Positions 60,491 through 64,000 of a stretch of DNA of 64,000 nt are shown one piece after another. This DNA is from UBA6115 sp050953005. Its GTDB lineage: Bacteria > Bacillota > Clostridia > Christensenellales > Aristaeellaceae. The stretch's first letter is position 1; each line of letters starts with the position of its first letter. The DNA lies in contig JBMNLV010000003.1 of assembly GCA_050953005.1 (NCBI GenBank), positions 124,001 to 188,000 on the forward strand, given 5' to 3'. Under the pieces are notes generated by a model, which worked only from the letters and a program-made list of their open reading frames with translations, was not told where the DNA came from and did no database searches. A program made the translations under genes and the position numbers.

Positions 60491-61540
60491 ATGGGTGACG
60501 ATCGTTTCATGATGGCGGGTTATCGCGAGGAGGACAGTGAAAGCGAATTGTCTCTTCGCCCAAAAAGCCTGCGCGAATACATCGGGCAGGACGCTGTCAA
60601 GCAAAACCTGTCCATTTATATCAAAGCCGCGCTCAAGCGGCGTGACGCGTTGGACCACATGCTGCTGTATGGGCCGCCGGGCTTGGGCAAAACCACGCTT
60701 GCATGTATCGTGGCAGCTGAAATGGGCCAAAACATCCGCGTTACCTCAGGACCGGCCATTGACCGCCCGGGCGACCTGGCCGCCATCCTTACCAACCTCA
60801 ACGCCGGCGATGTACTGTTTATTGACGAAATCCACCGGCTCTCCCGGGCGGTGGAAGAGGTGCTTTACCCGGCGATGGAGGATTACGCCCTGGATATCAT
60901 GATTGGCAAAGGCCCCACCGCGCGCTCCATGAGGCTGGACTTGCCGCGTTTTACCCTGGTAGGCGCCACCACACGCGCAGGTCAGCTTTCCGCGCCGCTG
61001 CGCGACCGTTTTGGGATCATGTTCCGCCTGGAACTATACTCCCCGGAGGAGCTGGCGCAGATCGTTCGCCGTTCTTCCGCCATCCTGGGTATGCCGGCCG
61101 ACGAGGAGGGCATTATTGAGATAGCCCGCCGCAGCCGCGGCACCCCGCGCATCGCCAACCGCATGCTCAAACGCGTACGCGATTACGCGCAGGTGCGTGC
61201 GGATGGCAAAATCACAAAGGCAGTTGCCGATGAAGGTTTGAAACTCCTGGAGGTGGATGCCCTGGGGCTGGACAAGGTAGACCGAAACGTACTGGCTACC
61301 ATGATAGAAAAGTTTGACGGAGGTCCGGTAGGACTGGATACCCTGGCGGCTGCTACCGGGGAGGATGCGCTGACCATCGAGGATGTCTATGAGCCCTTCC
61401 TGCTGCAGCTGGGTTTTCTCCAGCGCACGCCCCGCGGCCGTGTAGCCACCCGTGCCGCATATTCTCACCTTGGATACTCCCTGGATCATCTTGAAAGAAA
61501 CACCGATTCGCAGGTCACCTTTTTTGATGAAAACCAGTGA
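60491..61540 (+). CDS. ruvB: Holliday junction branch migration ATPase RuvB
   Basis: 349 aa AAA+ motor. Walker A GPPGLGKTT, GPAIDRPGDLAAILTNL, Walker B FIDEIHRLSR, sensor GATTRAGQLSAPLRDRFG and C-terminal winged helix ending FLQRTPRGRVATRAAY. It starts 3 bp after ruvA and its end overlaps queA by 14 bp. Confidence 0.97.
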   Translation: MGDDRFMMAGYREEDSESELSLRPKSLREYIGQDAVKQNLSIYIKAALKRRDALDHMLLYGPPGLGKTTLACIVAAEMGQNIRVTSGPAIDRPGDLAAILTNLNAGDVLFIDEIHRLSRAVEEVLYPAMEDYALDIMIGKGPTARSMRLDLPRFTLVGATTRAGQLSAPLRDRFGIMFRLELYSPEELAQIVRRSSAILGMPADEEGIIEIARRSRGTPRIANRMLKRVRDYAQVRADGKITKAVADEGLKLLEVDALGLDKVDRNVLATMIEKFDGGPVGLDTLAAATGEDALTIEDVYEPFLLQLGFLQRTPRGRVATRAAYSHLGYSLDHLERNTDSQVTFFDENQ

Positions 61541-62577
61541 TTTTTTCTACCATCTCCCGGAAGAACTGATAGCGCAAACACCTTTGCAGCAGCGCGATCA
61601 AAGCCGCATGCTGGTTTGCGACCGTGAAACTTCCGCAAGGGAACACCGTTTGTTTTCAGATTTGCCCGGTTACCTGCGCCCGGGCGATGTAATGGTTCTC
61701 AACCGCAGCCGCGTCATTCCGGCGCGGCTGCTTGGCGTCAAGGAGGACAGCGGCATCACGGCAGAAGTGCTGTTGCTCAAGCGCCTTGACGCCCGGCGCT
61801 GGGAGGCTCTGGTCAAACCCGGGCGCCGGCTGAAACAGGGCTCGACAGTGATTTTTGGCCAAGGCGAGCTGCGGTGTGAAATAGGCCCGGCAACCGCCTT
61901 TGGCGGCCGTGAGGTCTCCTTTACCCAGAATGGCGTGTTTGAGGAGGTGCTTGAGCGCCTGGGCAACATGCCGCTGCCGCCTTATATCCATGAGCAGCTT
62001 CAAGACCGCAGCCGCTATCAAACCGTATATGCCAAGGAGGATGGCAGCGCCGCAGCGCCAACGGCCGGGCTGCATTTCACGCCACGTGTGCTAAATCAAA
62101 TCCGGCAGCAGGGCGTTTCAGTAGTCACCTTGCTGCTGCATGTGGGCCTGGGCACTTTCCGCCCGGTTAAGGAAGAAGAAGTAGAGCACCCATGTGATGC
62201 ATGAGGAATGGTATGAACTTGACCCGCAAAGCGCTCAGGCCATCAACACGGCACGCGCGGCCGGCGGCCGTGTATTATGCGTGGGCACTACCTGCGTACG
62301 CACGCTGGAATCGCTCGCTGATGAGCAGGGTATTATACGCCCGGGAAACGGCACCACCGATATTTTCATCACCCCCGGTTACCGTTTCCGCGCAGTAGAT
62401 ATGCTGCTGACCAATTTTCACCTGCCCCAAAGCACCCTGCTGATGCTGGTTTCGGCTTTCATGGGACGGGAGAATGCCCTGGATGCATATCAGGCAGCCG
62501 TTCGCGAACACTATCGTTTCTTCAGTTTCGGCGATTGTATGCTCATCGGGCAAGGCCTCGCCTGTACCGGCTGCTGA
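61527..62577 (+). pseudogene. queA: tRNA preQ1(34) S-adenosylmethionine ribosyltransferase-isomerase, frameshifted
   Basis: Frame 1 from ATG 61527 (MKTSDFFYHLPEELIAQTPLQQRDQSRML) runs through LPPYIHEQL, YAKEDGSAAAPTAGLHFT and VGLGTFRPVKEEEVE, then ends. Frame 2 continues VMHEEWYELD, CVGTTCVRTLESLA, TDIFITPGYRFRAVDMLLTNFHLPQSTLLMLVSAFMG. Joined near 62188-62193 they make a full-length QueA for queuosine synthesis. Removing one C from CCC at that place gives VEHHVMHE, the expected family sequence, so a one-base insertion is likely. Confidence 0.9.
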
Positions 62578-62721
62578 GCACTTGTCTTCAAGTCTCTGCC
62601 GGCCAATGACTTCACCTCTGTATGCCTAACAACCAAAACGCCTGAAAACTATTCCTTTCCAAAAATATCCAGACGGACCTCCCTGGCAAACAAGCGATAG
62701 ACATTCGTTTGGCAGCGACGG

Positions 62722-63264
62722 TCAAAATAAGCCTTCAACTCCAAAAAGGCCCGCCAATTTCAATGGACTGTCCGGGCTGACGCCGTGGCGCAATCCCACA
62801 TCCACCAGCCGGCGCTCCACCAGCGTCACGCTGCCGGGCAGGCTGATGGCATCGCACAGCTGAACCAGGCGGATTTCATCGTCATAATCTGTCCCTTCCA
62901 GCAATGTCTCAATCAGCGCGGTTTCACGGGCCGAGCAATCATTGAAGCCGTTATAAAACGCGAGATTTTTCACAGGAAAGGAGTGGCTCAGGCAAACCCG
63001 GGCCACTTTTTCATACCCCTGAGCCATCATCAGTTCATACCCGGCCAGCACATGGCGCAGGGCAGTCCTGCCTTCATAGCGCCCAATGTCATGCAGCAGT
63101 CCCAGGGTATGGCATCGTCCTGCGTCCATGTCACAGGCATGTGCTATGGTCCGGGCGGCACGCGCTGCGGTGCACGCGTGACTGACCCAGGGGCCGGGGT
63201 TGAGCCGGGCAGCCCAGTCCAGCAGCTCCTTCGCCTGCTGTGGGGAGGGAAGATCCTTTGCCAT
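62722..63264 (-). CDS. HD-domain phosphohydrolase-like protein
   Basis: 180 aa. HACTAARAARTIAHACDMDAGRCHTLGLLHDIGRYEG gives the first His and the HD pair, and LVQLCDAISL the last Asp, so the metal site is complete. Members act on phosphorylated nucleotides or lipids; the substrate is unknown. AAAGGAAAACGAC precedes ATG. It lies downstream of rpsT, separated from it by a terminator. Confidence 0.85.
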   Translation of the reverse strand: MAKDLPSPQQAKELLDWAARLNPGPWVSHACTAARAARTIAHACDMDAGRCHTLGLLHDIGRYEGRTALRHVLAGYELMMAQGYEKVARVCLSHSFPVKNLAFYNGFNDCSARETALIETLLEGTDYDDEIRLVQLCDAISLPGSVTLVERRLVDVGLRHGVSPDSPLKLAGLFGVEGLF

Positions 63265-63306
63265 GTCGTTTTCCTTTGAAGATAAAGTATATCAATAATC
63301 AACAAT

Positions 63307-63329
63307 AAAAAAAGCCGCTGACTTGCGGC
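63307..63329 (-). terminator. Terminator of rpsT
   Basis: Stem GCCGC/GCGGC with a 6-nt loop; minus-strand tail of seven T. Confidence 0.8.
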
Positions 63330-63344
63330 GTTTTGGCTCGGTTA

Positions 63345-63608
63345 TCAGGCCTGTGCCTTGTTCAGGGCACGAGCCATTCGGGCCTTTTTGCGGCTGGCGG
63401 TATTCTTGTGAATAACCCCTTTGGCCACGGCGCGATCCAGAGCGCTGGTCGCTGCGCTGAGATGTTCGGGCGCGGCGCTTAATTCCGCGTTGAGCGCCAA
63501 GGTATATTTCCTGACGGCGGTCTTAACCCCCGATTTCACCATGCGGTTGCGAAGGTTCTTTTTCCTGTTGACCCGAACGCGCTTCTCCGAAGAACGGATG
63601 TTTGGCAA
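63345..63608 (-). CDS. rpsT: 30S ribosomal protein S20
   Basis: 87 aa, full length, very basic: RSSEKRVRVNRKKNLRNRMVKSGVKTAV and GVIHKNTASRKKARMARAL match S20. The start is TTG at 63608 with AGGAGGTG 7 bp upstream. S20 binds 16S rRNA early in 30S assembly. A rare start codon for rpsT is also known in E. coli, where it takes part in autoregulation. Confidence 0.97.
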   Translation of the reverse strand: MPNIRSSEKRVRVNRKKNLRNRMVKSGVKTAVRKYTLALNAELSAAPEHLSAATSALDRAVAKGVIHKNTASRKKARMARALNKAQA

Positions 63609-63684
63609 CTTGCTTCACCTCCTGCCCTGCCAATTCAACAAAGCAAATATTATCACATGCCTTGAGATTGTGCAAGCAATTTTC

Positions 63685-63720
63685 CCGTGTTGTCAAGATT
63701 TTCCGTGTTGTCAAGATTTT
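63685..63720. repeat. 18-bp direct repeat, two exact copies
   Basis: CCGTGTTGTCAAGATTTT occurs at 63685-63702 and 63703-63720 without spacer, in the intergenic region upstream of rpsT. Looser GTTGTC words follow at 63731 and 63744. Confidence 0.9.
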
Positions 63721-63819
63721 CCTCCCAAGAGTTGTCACCCAAGTTGTCTCCTTTTTTGCCCCGCCATTGTCCTGCCATTTTTATGCTACTTTCATTGCCC
63801 AGGGTTTTCAATCCCGCTT

Positions 63820-63861
63820 CAAAGGGCACAGTACAGCCGGCAAAGGGCACAGTACAGCCGG
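63820..63861. repeat. 21-bp direct repeat, two exact copies
   Basis: A unit beginning CAAAGGGCACAGTAC and ending AGCCGG is present at 63820-63840 and 63841-63861 with no spacer, just before a candidate promoter. Apart from these repeats and promoter, nothing gene-like is seen in 63609-63941. Confidence 0.9.
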
Positions 63862-63866
63862 CTCGA

Positions 63867-63896
63867 TTGCGCGAAAACCAATTTCGTTGGTATGAT
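63867..63896 (+). promoter_or_regulatory. Candidate promoter of the last, partial gene
   Basis: TTGCGC (63867-63872) and TATGAT (63891-63896), 18-bp spacer, downstream of the tandem repeat and ~40 bp ahead of AAAGGAG (63935-63941). Confidence 0.45.
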
Positions 63897-63953
63897 ATTG
63901 ACACTTTCCATGTGACAAAGCTCTCATGTTTTTGAAAGGAGATGTTAGCAAGC

Positions 63954-64000
63954 TTGTCAGTCCCTATGGATGCATTTGACACCTGTGTTGCCTTGTTCGG
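63954..64000 (+). CDS. Start of an unknown gene, cut by the window edge
   Basis: AAAGGAG at 63935-63941 is followed by an open frame to the window end, coding LSVPMDAFDTCVALF from TTG 63954. ATG 63942 (no spacing to the ribosome site) and ATG 63966 are in the same frame. Too short to identify. Divergent from rpsT. Confidence 0.35.
   Translation, partial: MSVPMDAFDTCVALF

Noticed and set aside
63685..63861. Possible CRISPR array
   Set aside because: Only two kinds of two-copy repeats, with no spacers and no cas genes.

Overview
The window looks like chromosomal DNA of an uncultured, fairly GC-rich Clostridia-type Firmicute. The evidence is the gene set and order: a DnaE polymerase, a DnaD/DnaI-type helicase-loading pair, the string secD-secF-recJ-relA-dtd-MBL-hemZ, ScpAB, an Asp23/FakA-like pair beside recG, an IscS/IscU pair, VanY-type carboxypeptidases and AGGAGG-type ribosome sites with frequent TTG and GTG starts. 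No sporulation operon, phage or CRISPR array is seen. I cannot place it below class level.

Layout. 0-12 kb (+): end of an Orn/Lys/Arg decarboxylase, a PPIase foldase, dnaE, an anti-sigma/sigma pair, tlyA, a VTT membrane protein, DnaD and DnaI-like proteins, then an IS630 copy. 12-21.7 kb (-): the secDF-recJ-relA-dtd-hemZ string. 21.8-24.6 kb: an SDR, an IS5/IS1182-type element and nrdR. 24.7-27.7 kb (-): btuFCD-type transporter with its own promoter, cobalamin riboswitch and terminator. 27.9-29.2 kb: gpsA and tRNA-Ala(CGC). 29.2-32.4 kb: an AT-richer patch of remnants (transposase stub, truncated ABC transporter, broken integrase) around an intact alcohol dehydrogenase. 32.6-38.8 kb: zincin, flippase-like protein, aspartokinase, secreted protein, MATE transporter and a kinase-like protein. 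38.8-45 kb (-): recF, rlmH, a cluster of DnaA boxes, a MITE-like palindromic element, scpB/scpA, an M50 peptidase, a TPR protein and YprB. 45-57 kb (-): three tandem VanY paralogues, hflX, iscU/iscS, recG, FakA-like and Asp23, and an L,D-transpeptidase. 57-62.6 kb (+): a nuclease-SNF2 protein followed by ruvC-ruvA-ruvB-queA. 62.7-64 kb: an HD protein, rpsT, and the start of one more gene.

Most striking: (1) a predicted PD-(D/E)XK nuclease fused to a SMARCAL1/ZRANB3-like SNF2 helicase at the head of the ruvCAB cluster; (2) a DnaA-box cluster between rlmH and scpB without dnaA/dnaN nearby; (3) a 158-bp MITE-like element whose TTA flank forms the scpB stop codon; (4) HflX with an N-terminal domain carrying a complete JAMM motif; (5) SecD and SecF that both lack the usual transmembrane Asp; (6) a probably leaderless zincin gene under a palindromic operator. 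Three conserved genes (recJ, queA, the L,D-transpeptidase) are each broken by an apparent one-base insertion, which points to assembly error as much as to real decay.
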